The notes under the pieces were generated by a model. That model was not told the DNA's origin, made no database searches, and saw nothing but the letters and a program-made list of their open reading frames with translations. The translations under genes and the position numbers were made by a program. DNA of 64,000 nt from JANNBN01 sp031430595 (GTDB lineage Bacteria > Actinomycetota > Acidimicrobiia > Acidimicrobiales > JANYDT01), in the NCBI GenBank assembly GCA_031430595.1, contig JANPBU010000030.1:157910-221909 (forward strand), given 5' to 3'. Numbering within the stretch: position 1 is the first letter of the stretch; every line of letters begins with the position of its first letter. This document shows, in pieces, positions 16,990-24,587 of the stretch.

Positions 16990-18525
16990 CTACTTCCTCC
17001 CGAAGGTGGACAGGTCGACCGCACCGAACATTCCGGCTGGCAACGAAATGCCGTGGTCGAGGAGTTTCTCTGAGAACTTTGGTCGAATACCGGTTGGCTT
17101 GATCGACCCTTGATGGCGTCCGTTTGCGTCGACACCGGCGCCATAGTCGAATGCGAAGATGTCGGAAAGCGTGATGGTTTGACCTTCCATGCCTTCTACT
17201 TCTGTAATGGCAACCACACGCCGTGAACCGTCTCGGAAGCGCGAGATCTGCACGATGACGTCGACAGCCGAAGCAATCTGTTGACGAATCGCAATGGTTG
17301 GCAGATCGTAACCAGCCATAAGAACCAGCGTTTCGAGTCGTGACAACGCATCTCGTGGTGTGTTGGCGTGCAACGTCGTGAGTGATCCGTCATGGCCGGT
17401 GTTCATAGCTTGAAGCATGTCGAGTGCCTCGCCACCACGGCATTCGCCAATAACCACTCGGTCTGGGCGCATACGAAGTGAGTTCTTCACCAGGTCGCGG
17501 ATGGTGACGGCACCCTTTCCTTCGATGTTTGGTGGTCGAGTTTCGAGGCGCACAACGTGTGGCTGACGAAGCTGCAACTCCACCGCATCTTCAATGGTCA
17601 CAATGCGCTCATCCGGCGGAATGAAACTCGACAAGATATTGAGCATCGTGGTTTTTCCGGTGCCGGTACCGCCCGACACAATGATGTTCAATGCGCCGGC
17701 CACGCAAGCGGCAAGAAGCTGGGCGCTTTCGGCAGTAAGCGAACCTTTATTGATCAGGTCTTGAACCTGCAATGGGTCACGGCTGAACTTTCGGATGGTC
17801 AATGCAGGCCCGTCAACTGCCAATGGCGGAATGACTGCATTGACGCGAGACCCGTCAGCCAAACGAGCATCGACCATCGGTGATGACTCGTCGATTCGTC
17901 GCCCGACGTTTGACACAATGCGCTCGATAACTCGACGCAACTGGTCATTTGAGTAAAAACGATCTTTAGTTCGAACCAGTTTGCCTGAACGCTCAACGAA
18001 GATTGGGGTGGTTCCTTGAACCATAACTTCGCTTACGGCCGGGTCTTTCAGGAAGCGGTCAATAGGACCATGCCCAAGCACGTTGTCAGAAAGGTCGCTG
18101 ACCAGCTGATGTCGTTCGTCGCTTGTAAGCGGCATTGACTCGGCTGCGATGAGCTGAGTAATCAGATCAACGACGGTCGCCCGAAGTTGCGAGTCGCTTT
18201 GGTTTTGATCGAACAACTTGACCCCGAGCCTCGTGATGAGTTGCTCATGAATCTTTTCTTTCATTTGAAGCAGCGGATCGTATGAACCGTGCTCGTCACC
18301 ATGCGTTACTGGCTGGACAGGCCGCGAAAGTGTTGGCCTGCCTCCTTGCACTGGGGCAGCAGGCGCAGCTGCAGCCACTACCGGTGCTTGATGCCCCGGC
18401 ATTACCGGAGGTGCCCATGCCTGCTGCTGAGGGGCTGCCGGAGCAGTAGCAGGGGCTGCTGGCGCAGCGACCGGCGTAGGTTCTTCCGGCTCGTTCTGAG
18501 CGCGAAGGCGTTGACCGAGCTTCAT
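16990..18525 (-). CDS. tadA: Tad pilus assembly ATPase TadA/CpaF
   Basis: 511 residues. An Ala/Pro-rich N-terminal tail (about 10-70) leads to the CpaF N-domain (LGHGPIDRFLKDPAVSEVMVQG) and the secretion ATPase core: Walker A GGTGTGKTT, Asp box (IVTIEDAVELQL), Walker B (RPDRVVIGECRGGEALDMLQAMNTGHDG) and His box (TTLHANTPRDALSRLETLVLMAG). It powers Flp pilus extension at the cytoplasmic face. Its start overlaps the tadZ stop by 4 bp (18522-18525), and tadB follows after 2 bp, so the operon is tightly coupled. Confidence 0.96.
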   Translation of the reverse strand: MKLGQRLRAQNEPEEPTPVAAPAAPATAPAAPQQQAWAPPVMPGHQAPVVAAAAPAAPVQGGRPTLSRPVQPVTHGDEHGSYDPLLQMKEKIHEQLITRLGVKLFDQNQSDSQLRATVVDLITQLIAAESMPLTSDERHQLVSDLSDNVLGHGPIDRFLKDPAVSEVMVQGTTPIFVERSGKLVRTKDRFYSNDQLRRVIERIVSNVGRRIDESSPMVDARLADGSRVNAVIPPLAVDGPALTIRKFSRDPLQVQDLINKGSLTAESAQLLAACVAGALNIIVSGGTGTGKTTMLNILSSFIPPDERIVTIEDAVELQLRQPHVVRLETRPPNIEGKGAVTIRDLVKNSLRMRPDRVVIGECRGGEALDMLQAMNTGHDGSLTTLHANTPRDALSRLETLVLMAGYDLPTIAIRQQIASAVDVIVQISRFRDGSRRVVAITEVEGMEGQTITLSDIFAFDYGAGVDANGRHQGSIKPTGIRPKFSEKLLDHGISLPAGMFGAVDLSTFGRK

Positions 18526-19787
18526 CGTGACCTCTTCCAGGGCAATCCAATGGATGATTTACTTGTGATTGGTGCAGCAACAACGTCGTCGCTGAATGCT
18601 TCGGCGATTTGTTGAAACTTTCGAGCGAGTGGAGACTTTGGGTCCGAGTATGCGACCGGGCTTCCTTGGTTCACGGTTGCCAGCACGTTCGTGGTCACCG
18701 GAATCGACGCGATAGCTGTGAGCCCGAGAGCGGTTTCAACATCTTCAACCCGAGCACCGCCAGGATTATCGGATCGGTTGATAACGAGGTGGCGACGCTG
18801 TGTGCGCATACCTAATTTATCGAAGGCGTCGAGCGTTTTGCGCAGGCTACGAACGCTGGCAACGTCAACTGAACAAACGAAGAGTAAGTCGGTTGCGACT
18901 TCGGCGACACTGAGTGTGTGCGGGTCAAGGCCGGCAGCAGTATCAATGATCACATACGGGAATGCACTTGACAGCTGGCGGGTGATGGCAACCGAAGCGT
19001 CGTAGGTGATGTCGTCGGCGAGCGCCGGGTCATCGGGTGCGCTCAACACGAAGACACCAGAGTCGTGGTTGTGCAGGAATACTTTGATGAGCGATGATTC
19101 GCCACGGCCTACGCCACGTGCAGCATCGACTGTGGTGTGCTCGGGTGCGATGTGCAGCGAAGCCGCGACGTCGCCAAACTGGAGGTCGAGGTCTACGAGG
19201 GTGACCTCGTTGCGATGCACCGCACCAAGGGCGCAGGCCAGGTTGACTGCTACAAGCGTCTTGCCAACCCCACCTTTGGGCGAGATGACAGCAATCACTC
19301 GTCGGCCAGAGTCGTCGGCATCGATTGGGGTAACTATGGGCTCAATAGGTTGAGCGAGGGTCGGTACTGGTTTACGGGCCTGTGCACTGTGAAGCCCGCG
19401 AACGAGCAGGTCGTAAATTTGTGGAATTTCCGCCGTTGGAGAAATGACGTCTCGAACGCCGGCCCGAAGCGCTTTCTCTAAGAGGCCGGGAAGCGGCTCG
19501 GCTACCAAACAAACGTAAGCACCCGGATTATCTCGGTCAACCTCTTGGGCCGTCTGAACCATGAGGTCAGGTGGTAGCTCTGGTCCGATGAGAACCACGG
19601 CGACCTGTTGGTCGTCTGGGCGTTCGGTATTGACGTTCCATCGAACCATTCGCGGTCCACGGCCACTCGAGAGCGCCCGGCGAACCCGCATTTCGAAGTC
19701 GGGTGTGCTTGCAACCACAGCGACATCACCGATGCCACGCAACAGCGTCTTTTGTCCTTGCTCCGTTGCTAGGTCGGTAGTGCTCAC
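18522..19787 (-). CDS. tadZ: Tad pilus localisation protein TadZ/CpaE (ParA-like ATPase)
   Basis: 421 residues. The N-terminal about 130 form an atypical receiver-like domain (VAVVASTPDFEMRVRRALSSG...AVVLIGPEL...VRDVISPTAEIPQIYDLL). The rest is a MinD/ParA ATPase with deviant Walker A PKGGVGKT, switch LVDLDLQFGDVAASL and FPYVIIDTAAGLDPHTL. TadZ/CpaE place the Tad machinery in the cell. It is co-directional with tadA (4-bp overlap) and lies 113 bp after cpaB. The first residue of the Walker A region and the DxD pair are intact, so ATP binding is expected. Confidence 0.92.
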   Translation of the reverse strand: MSTTDLATEQGQKTLLRGIGDVAVVASTPDFEMRVRRALSSGRGPRMVRWNVNTERPDDQQVAVVLIGPELPPDLMVQTAQEVDRDNPGAYVCLVAEPLPGLLEKALRAGVRDVISPTAEIPQIYDLLVRGLHSAQARKPVPTLAQPIEPIVTPIDADDSGRRVIAVISPKGGVGKTLVAVNLACALGAVHRNEVTLVDLDLQFGDVAASLHIAPEHTTVDAARGVGRGESSLIKVFLHNHDSGVFVLSAPDDPALADDITYDASVAITRQLSSAFPYVIIDTAAGLDPHTLSVAEVATDLLFVCSVDVASVRSLRKTLDAFDKLGMRTQRRHLVINRSDNPGGARVEDVETALGLTAIASIPVTTNVLATVNQGSPVAYSDPKSPLARKFQQIAEAFSDDVVAAPITSKSSIGLPWKRSR

Positions 19788-19900
19788 GGTTGCCTCTCGT
19801 TTACGTTTCGGTGGTGATCTGGGGAAGTTCGGGGAAGTGCTGGGTGGTGCGCCTGCTACTCACCAAGGAGCAGATGGCAGCAGGCTGTCAGAAAGACTGA

Positions 19901-20896
19901 CTACTTCTTGATGGTCGTCGACGCTGCAGCGACCACGGGCTTTGTGGTCGATGGTGCAACAGCGGCTGCGGCTGCGCCAGGTGCAACCGTTGCTCCTGGT
20001 GCGACAGCGGGCCGTGGGGCAACGACAGTTGTTGCTACAGGTGCCACTGGTGCTGGAAGGGTCGTGACGGCGTTAATGGCCGGAGCGACGGTGGTCGGAA
20101 TCGGTGCCGATCGTGAACCGTTAGTAGGTTCATATACGTTGTCGTACTGAACGAGCTTCGTGCCGTCTTCTTTTGCACTCAACGGTTCACGAATCAGGTT
20201 GATCGTTCCGAACTGGTTGAGGAAGATGAGGCGTTCTGCGTCAGGTGCCGAAAGGCTCACGGCGACTAGGAACAGTTGACCGGTGAAGCTGGGCGCTGGG
20301 GCAACGGTTGCTGGTGCTCCGGCGGCGACTGGCACAGGGGTTACACCCCATGGTGTCGGCTTTCCAATGATGCGAATCTTGTGCATTGCGATATGCACGA
20401 CATTTTGGAACGTGTCGTTTGCACCGAACGAGCCAACTACGCCGACGGTTTCATCGGGTGTGAGCCCCACACCTGCCATACGCTCCGCGGGCAACAGGAA
20501 CGAGAACGAGACCTGACCCGGTGTGATGGCTGAATCGGCTGCTGCTTCGACTGACTGAAACTTTGCTTCGATCAGTTCCTCACCGGTGAAGATTGGGACG
20601 GCAGTAATTTTTCCGGCGAGAAGATCAACGTTGAACGCATCTGCACCAACAGCTTTGATCTGCGAAACAGGTACTGATTTCTGCTCGATCAACTGAGCGG
20701 TGCGTAGGGTTTCAATAGATTGACCTTGCGGAAGGTCACCTTTCGCCACCCAAATGTTGGCCATTGCTTCGACCGGGGCGGCTGGTGCTGCGGCGGTTGA
20801 ACTTGATTTACCTCGGGCAAACATCATCAATAACAGTGCACCTAGCACTGCGAGGACGGCTGAGGCCACGATTCCTGTGGTCTTTCGGCGATTCAC
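19901..20896 (-). CDS. cpaB: Flp pilus assembly protein CpaB/RcpC
   Basis: 331 residues from GTG 20896, with AAGGAG ending 7 nt upstream on the minus strand; the longer frame to 20953 lacks such a site. The N-terminal RRKTTGIVASAVLAVLGALLLMMF is a membrane anchor. It is followed by a SAF-domain region (IWVAKGDLPQGQSIETLRTAQLIEQKSVP...AGKITAVPIFTGEELIEAKF) and the RcpC domain (VSFSFLLPAERMAGVGLTPDETVGVVGSF). The last about 75 residues are Ala/Pro/Thr/Val-rich and probably extend through the cell wall. CpaB links the motor to pilus exit; in a monoderm it works without a secretin. Confidence 0.9.
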   Translation of the reverse strand: MNRRKTTGIVASAVLAVLGALLLMMFARGKSSSTAAAPAAPVEAMANIWVAKGDLPQGQSIETLRTAQLIEQKSVPVSQIKAVGADAFNVDLLAGKITAVPIFTGEELIEAKFQSVEAAADSAITPGQVSFSFLLPAERMAGVGLTPDETVGVVGSFGANDTFQNVVHIAMHKIRIIGKPTPWGVTPVPVAAGAPATVAPAPSFTGQLFLVAVSLSAPDAERLIFLNQFGTINLIREPLSAKEDGTKLVQYDNVYEPTNGSRSAPIPTTVAPAINAVTTLPAPVAPVATTVVAPRPAVAPGATVAPGAAAAAVAPSTTKPVVAAASTTIKK

Positions 20897-21029
20897 GGGC
20901 TGCTCCTTAACAGACAGTGTCTGCGGCCTTCGCCACGGACATCTTGCGTTCAAAGCATCGGCCGGTTGGTTCTCACCCTTGAGGGCGGATTCATTCTTTT
21001 CTCAGCGATTCACCGAGAAACTGTGGTCG

Positions 21030-21275
21030 TCAGTTCGGAATGGTGTTCGAGTACGTCGCGAACGAGGTTCGAAGGCGTTGCGAGAAAATATAGACACTTA
21101 CTATTATCGCAACCGACAACAGTCCAACCATGAGGGCGTATTCGACCGCGGTCGCGCCCTGTTCTTGGCTGCGTGAAAGTCGGGCTCGAAACCGGTTCTG
21201 AAGGTCGACGGCTCGAAAAGTGAGTATGAACCCGAGGCTGGGTCGCTGCTCAAGTTGTGGCTCTTGGTGTTTCAT
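21030..21275 (-). CDS. flp: Flp/Fap-type pilin subunit
   Basis: 81 residues from ATG 21275, preceded by GAAGAGG on the minus strand; GTG 21290 is the longer alternative. The pilin signature is RSQEQG then ATAVEYALMVGLLSVAIIVSVYIF. Cleavage after Gly leaves a mature protein starting with Ala and carrying Glu at +5 and Tyr at +6, as in Flp pilins, followed by the hydrophobic assembly helix. The leader is long (about 40 residues) and the mature part is short. It is the first gene of the Tad operon on this strand and the likely major pilin. No prepilin peptidase gene is in the window. Confidence 0.92.
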   Translation of the reverse strand: MKHQEPQLEQRPSLGFILTFRAVDLQNRFRARLSRSQEQGATAVEYALMVGLLSVAIIVSVYIFSQRLRTSFATYSNTIPN

Positions 21276-21440
21276 TTGATACCTCTTCACAACTACAACG
21301 GGTGATGTCGATCATTGTTACTGCAAGTATTTTTGTGACCATCACCTGCATTGGTGAAAGGTGTCAATCTGCCGGTGTAATGAGTCAACCGACCTACTCA
21401 AGTGATGTTGCAGTGGGCCTTCGGGTTCCGTGGAGTTTTG

Positions 21441-21458
21441 GTTTTGCAAGAGCAAAAC
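21441..21458 (-). terminator. Small hairpin after the LuxR-type regulator
   Basis: A perfect 7-bp stem GTTTTGC/GCAAAAC with a 4-nt AAGA loop, 13 nt past the minus-strand stop at 21472 and upstream of the pilin gene. There is no T-run directly after it on the minus strand, although the arm itself ends in T-rich sequence. It may be a weak terminator or a regulatory hairpin in the pilin leader. Confidence 0.35.
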
Positions 21459-21471
21459 AAAATCAGAGCGG

Positions 21472-22272
21472 TTAGCGGCTGACCGCATATTCCGAGTCGA
21501 GCCAACCGGATCGGTAGGCGAGGGCCACTGCGGCAACTACCGAATTCACGCCAAGTTTCGCGAGCACCGAACGAATTTGTGATCGCACCGTGTTGAGCGA
21601 GACGAAGCTGATGCGGGCAACTTCCTCGGGGCTGGCCCCCGTTGAAAGTTCTCGCAGAACCTGAGCTTCGCGACGGGTAAGTTGCGAAAATGCGGCTTGG
21701 CGATCGTTCATTGCTTGGCGGTGACTTCGAAGTTTGGCGAGCACCCCCTCGCGGACCGCGATACCCAGCACAATTTCATGTCGAGACAAACGAACAACGC
21801 AATCGTGAAGGTCGCTCAGCGAAGAAGAATTTGAAAGTACTCCGCTTGCGCCAGCTTCAACCCAGATACCAGCCGAAACCTGGTCGTCATCGACCATAAC
21901 CACCAATACTTCTCCGCCAAGTTCGCGACAACGTGCCACCAGGTTAAGTCGGTCGGTCAGATCGATTGGTGATGAACCGTCTATCACAATGACGCCGCCG
22001 TTTGCTGCCGTTCGAAGGGCAAGGGCAAGGTCTTCGTTTCGACCTGACCGGTTCACATGGATGCCTTGGTTGGCGAGGCCCTCAACAATGAGTTCGACGA
22101 CAAGTGAGCGGCCGGTAAGGACCGCAACGTTCAACGAGACTGTGCTCGGTTGAGTCGGGAAGCTTAAGTACGGATTTTGGTTCGTCGCTTCAAGCGATGC
22201 GGAAAGCAACGAGGCCGTCACTGACGATGTGGTTCCTGCTAGTCGATTGTCTGCGCTTATGTCGATCGTCAT
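21472..22272 (-). CDS. LuxR-family regulator with an altered receiver domain
   Basis: 266 residues from ATG 22272, with a strong GGAGGAA just upstream. Residues about 45-170 have the fold pattern of a response-regulator receiver (VAVLTGRSLVVELIVEGLANQGI...VIVIDGSSP...GGEVLVVMVDDDQVSAGIWVEAGASGVLS). The acidic pair at the end of the first strand is missing (LTGRSL) and the conserved Lys is replaced (SNSSS), while the Asp after the third strand remains. The C-terminal HTH is typical LuxR: LTRREAQVLRELSTGASPEEVARISFVSLNTVRSQIRSVLAKLGV. It is co-directional with and directly upstream of the flp operon, so it may control pili (inference). Confidence 0.88.
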   Translation of the reverse strand: MTIDISADNRLAGTTSSVTASLLSASLEATNQNPYLSFPTQPSTVSLNVAVLTGRSLVVELIVEGLANQGIHVNRSGRNEDLALALRTAANGGVIVIDGSSPIDLTDRLNLVARCRELGGEVLVVMVDDDQVSAGIWVEAGASGVLSNSSSLSDLHDCVVRLSRHEIVLGIAVREGVLAKLRSHRQAMNDRQAAFSQLTRREAQVLRELSTGASPEEVARISFVSLNTVRSQIRSVLAKLGVNSVVAAVALAYRSGWLDSEYAVSR

Positions 22273-22378
22273 GATGTTCCTCCTCGGCTTCGAAGCCGTA
22301 TACGAACATGTCATCGTCAGTAGTAATGATCACCTTGAGAAGTTTGTCGAAAGTCGATCTCTGTGGGTGAGAAAAATG

Positions 22379-22828
22379 TCAGGCGGTAATGGCCTTGAGT
22401 TCGTCAGCTATCGATTTGGCCATGTCAACTTTGTCGCTAGTGACCTCAGCTTGACCAAGTGATTGAAGGGCCATCAGCTTCGTGATGTCGCCATCTATTC
22501 GTATCTTGCCGGTCATGAAGGCTTGCATGGCAGCCTGAATATCTTGATCGATGAAGAGTGCTTTCGCCGTTGCGTAATCGACCGTTATCGTGACGTCGGG
22601 TGTTTCGATATGGCCGAGGTCGAGGGTAATACTGCCTGTAGTCGAATCGATATGGGCGTCGATGACCCCTTCATCAAACGGAACCTCAGTGATGACAACA
22701 TTCATGCGTACCGAGACCCCCTGCGGTATCGCTGCCCCCGCAGCTTCGGCGTGTTTGTCGCGGATGTTGCGGGCTGCTTTGATCCAGCCGTCGGAAAGGA
22801 ACTCATGCGTTTTCGTTGCCACCATCAC
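22379..22828 (-). CDS. SCP2 sterol-binding domain protein
   Basis: 149 residues. The sequence fits the SCP2 fold: a charged amphipathic N-terminal helix, the strand pattern VSVRMNVVITEVPF...GSITLDLGHIETPDVTITVDYATAKALFIDQDIQAAMQAFMTGKIRIDGDITKLMALQ, ending in a helix. SCP2 domains bind lipids or acyl chains in the cytoplasm and in this phylum often accompany fatty acid or steroid metabolism. ATG at 22828 or at the next codon. It is divergent from the ferredoxin gene; the spacer contains GC-rich repeats. Confidence 0.85.
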   Translation of the reverse strand: MMVATKTHEFLSDGWIKAARNIRDKHAEAAGAAIPQGVSVRMNVVITEVPFDEGVIDAHIDSTTGSITLDLGHIETPDVTITVDYATAKALFIDQDIQAAMQAFMTGKIRIDGDITKLMALQSLGQAEVTSDKVDMAKSIADELKAITA

Positions 22829-22868
22829 AGATTAAGTGACGTGAGCGGCCTACTGGTCGATCTGCGCT

Positions 22869-22935
22869 CGGGCCGCTATGTTCTTGGGCCGCTGGCGGCT
22901 TATGTTCCTGGGCCGCTGGCCGCTATGGTTCGCCT
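22869..22935. repeat. Three imperfect GGGCCGCT repeats before the ferredoxin gene
   Basis: GGGCCGCT occurs three times (starting at about 22870, 22886 and 22909), each followed by a variant of (GGCGG/GGCCG)C(T)TATG(G)TTC. The units are about 16-25 bp long and GC-rich. They lie directly between the divergent SCP2 and ferredoxin genes and end at the ferredoxin ATG. Possible roles are a regulator-binding site or recent slippage; no regulator family is recognised. Confidence 0.5.
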
Positions 22936-23250
22936 ATGTCAGCAGCACGGGAGGCGAGGGTTTCGAGTCGGGTACGAAACCCAAAGTGGAAGCAGCCAGC
23001 CCTTCGTATCGACATGGCAATTTGTATCAATTGTGATGCGTGCCTTCGACACTGCCCCCCGCAGTTCGGGGCGATCTTCAACTTCGGTATCGATGTGGTA
23101 ATCATTCCAGAGTTGTGTTCTGGCTGTGGAAAGTGTCTGCCCCCGGTCTGCCCGGTCGACTGCATCGTGGTCGATTCGCACCCGGCTGCCACCCCGGTTG
23201 AATGGTGGTCGCTTCCGTTCAGTGACGACGATTCCTACGCCCGTCGGTAA
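22936..23250 (+). CDS. Ferredoxin with two 4Fe-4S motifs
   Basis: 104 residues. Two cluster motifs are plain: CINCDACLRHCP (about residues 30-41) and CSGCGKCLPPVCPVDC (about 61-76). The second contains an extra residue pair before the CP, as in several 2x[4Fe-4S] ferredoxins. It is an electron carrier in the cytoplasm; partners are unknown. ATG 22936 gives a basic 26-residue leader (SAAREARVSSRVRNPKWKQ). ATG 23014 (MAICINC), which begins just before the first motif, is an alternative start. It ends 11 bp before the alpha/beta hydrolase start, so the two are probably co-transcribed. Confidence 0.85.
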   Translation: MSAAREARVSSRVRNPKWKQPALRIDMAICINCDACLRHCPPQFGAIFNFGIDVVIIPELCSGCGKCLPPVCPVDCIVVDSHPAATPVEWWSLPFSDDDSYARR

Positions 23251-23261
23251 ACTCATCGCCC

Positions 23262-24029
23262 ATGACGAACTCTCCTGCTGTTCTTGTTGGTGCCGAGCCT
23301 GGATCTTGGAAGGGAACCAACGAGTGCGGTGCACTGGTCTTGCACGGCTTCACCGGGTCGACTCAGTCAATGCGCCCGCTAGCCTCAGCCCTCGCCGCCG
23401 CCGGTTTCAGCGTTGAGATGCCTCGGCTGCCCGGACACGGAACCACAGTCGAAGACATGATGACGACGGGTTGGAACGAATGGGCGACGTGCGCGCTCGA
23501 CGCCTACGACGAGTTGGCGACGCGATTCCAAAGAGTGGTCGTGGTTGGTTTGTCGATGGGAGGCACGCTTACTGCTTGGGTCGCTGCGCATCGTCCATCG
23601 GTGGTTGGCGTTGCGTTGATTAATCCGGCCGTCGAACCTCCGGCTGCGGCCACTCTCGATGGTCTGCGCGAGATGCTTGCGTCTGGGGTTGAGCAGTTAC
23701 CGTCCATAGGTTCAGATATCAAAATGGAAGGCGGAACCGAGCTTGGCTATGACGCCACCCCGGTTGCTGCGCTGTTGTCACTGATGGAAGTCGGTGCCGA
23801 ACTCGATGCGCTCGTTCCGGCGATTACGTGTCCATCGGTGGTGTTGACGTCGCCCGATGATCATGTGGTACCTCCGTCGGCTTCGGATCATTGGGCGGCA
23901 CGAGTGGGCGGTCCGGTCGAACGAGTGACGTTGAACAACAGTTTCCATGTCGCAACCCTTGACAACGATGCACCCTTGGTCGAGTCGACCATTGTCGAGT
24001 TCGCACGCCGGGTGTGCGGCCTGGCCTGA
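23262..24029 (+). CDS. Alpha/beta hydrolase (carboxylesterase/monoacylglycerol lipase type)
   Basis: 255 residues. The alpha/beta-hydrolase core is complete: oxyanion loop LHGFTGSTQSM, lid region with PRLPGHGT, nucleophile elbow VGLSMGG (Ser about 97), acid in VVLTSPDDHVVPP and base His in LNNSFHVATLDND. The PGHGT and GFTGS motifs match bacterial carboxylesterases such as the Bacillus Est30 group and monoacylglycerol lipases. It hydrolyses short or medium acyl esters; the natural substrate is unknown. It is 11 bp downstream of the ferredoxin gene. Confidence 0.9.
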   Translation: MTNSPAVLVGAEPGSWKGTNECGALVLHGFTGSTQSMRPLASALAAAGFSVEMPRLPGHGTTVEDMMTTGWNEWATCALDAYDELATRFQRVVVVGLSMGGTLTAWVAAHRPSVVGVALINPAVEPPAAATLDGLREMLASGVEQLPSIGSDIKMEGGTELGYDATPVAALLSLMEVGAELDALVPAITCPSVVLTSPDDHVVPPSASDHWAARVGGPVERVTLNNSFHVATLDNDAPLVESTIVEFARRVCGLA

Positions 24030-24587
24030 CCCTGGTCGGCTTGGTGACCCTGGTTGCGTGACCCTGGTTTAGTGAGTTGCGTAAGCCATACCTTACGCAA
24101 GTCACTATTCCACTTGCTGGTATCTCTACGATCCAGCAGCAATGGTCGGATCGAACATGACATCGATGAGTCGACGTCTGCTCGTTGCGTCGTCGTGCTG
24201 AGTCCAGCGGGTACCCGTGACGATGACCGGTTGTCTGTCGTAGGCGTCGAGTTCATCGACGAAGCCAGTTGCCAACATGACGCTGATTCGAATCTCGACG
24301 ATCGCTTCAGGCTCCGGGTTGCCGGATATGACAAGACACGTTATCGGCCACGAATGTTCCACATTCGACAGGGTTGTTGGTAGCGACGAAGGCACTCTGT
24401 GAAATCGGACAAGACGAAGAATTCCGACGGCCTGTGTAGTCCGAGGGTTACTGAAGCCCATAGAGGCACCAGTGTGCCGGTGAACGTTTGATTTCGCATC
24501 AGGCAAACCCCCACAACCTCACAGGTAAGGCTGGTCTTTGCGGGTGGATGGTCTTCGTGGCGAACAATATTCTCTAAGGTAAATATC
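24030..24587. other. 558-bp gap with short repeats, a hairpin and a doubtful ORF
   Basis: This gap between the hydrolase and the LAL regulator has no firm gene. TGACCCTGGT occurs three times (24027-24036, 24045-24054, 24059-24068), the first copy including the hydrolase stop. A 9-bp hairpin follows at 24077-24100. On the minus strand an open frame of 111 codons (24126-24461, from MGFSNPRTTQ) has reasonable composition in its second half (AIVEIRISVMLATGFVDELD, then VIVTGTRW) but no recognised family. A plus-strand frame covers part of it. A decayed gene is possible. Confidence 0.35.
24077..24100 (+). terminator. Hairpin after the alpha/beta hydrolase gene
   Basis: A perfect 9-bp stem TTGCGTAAG/CTTACGCAA with a 6-nt loop, 48 bp past the hydrolase stop. 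No T-run follows, so it could be a terminator or an operator-like palindrome. Confidence 0.4.
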
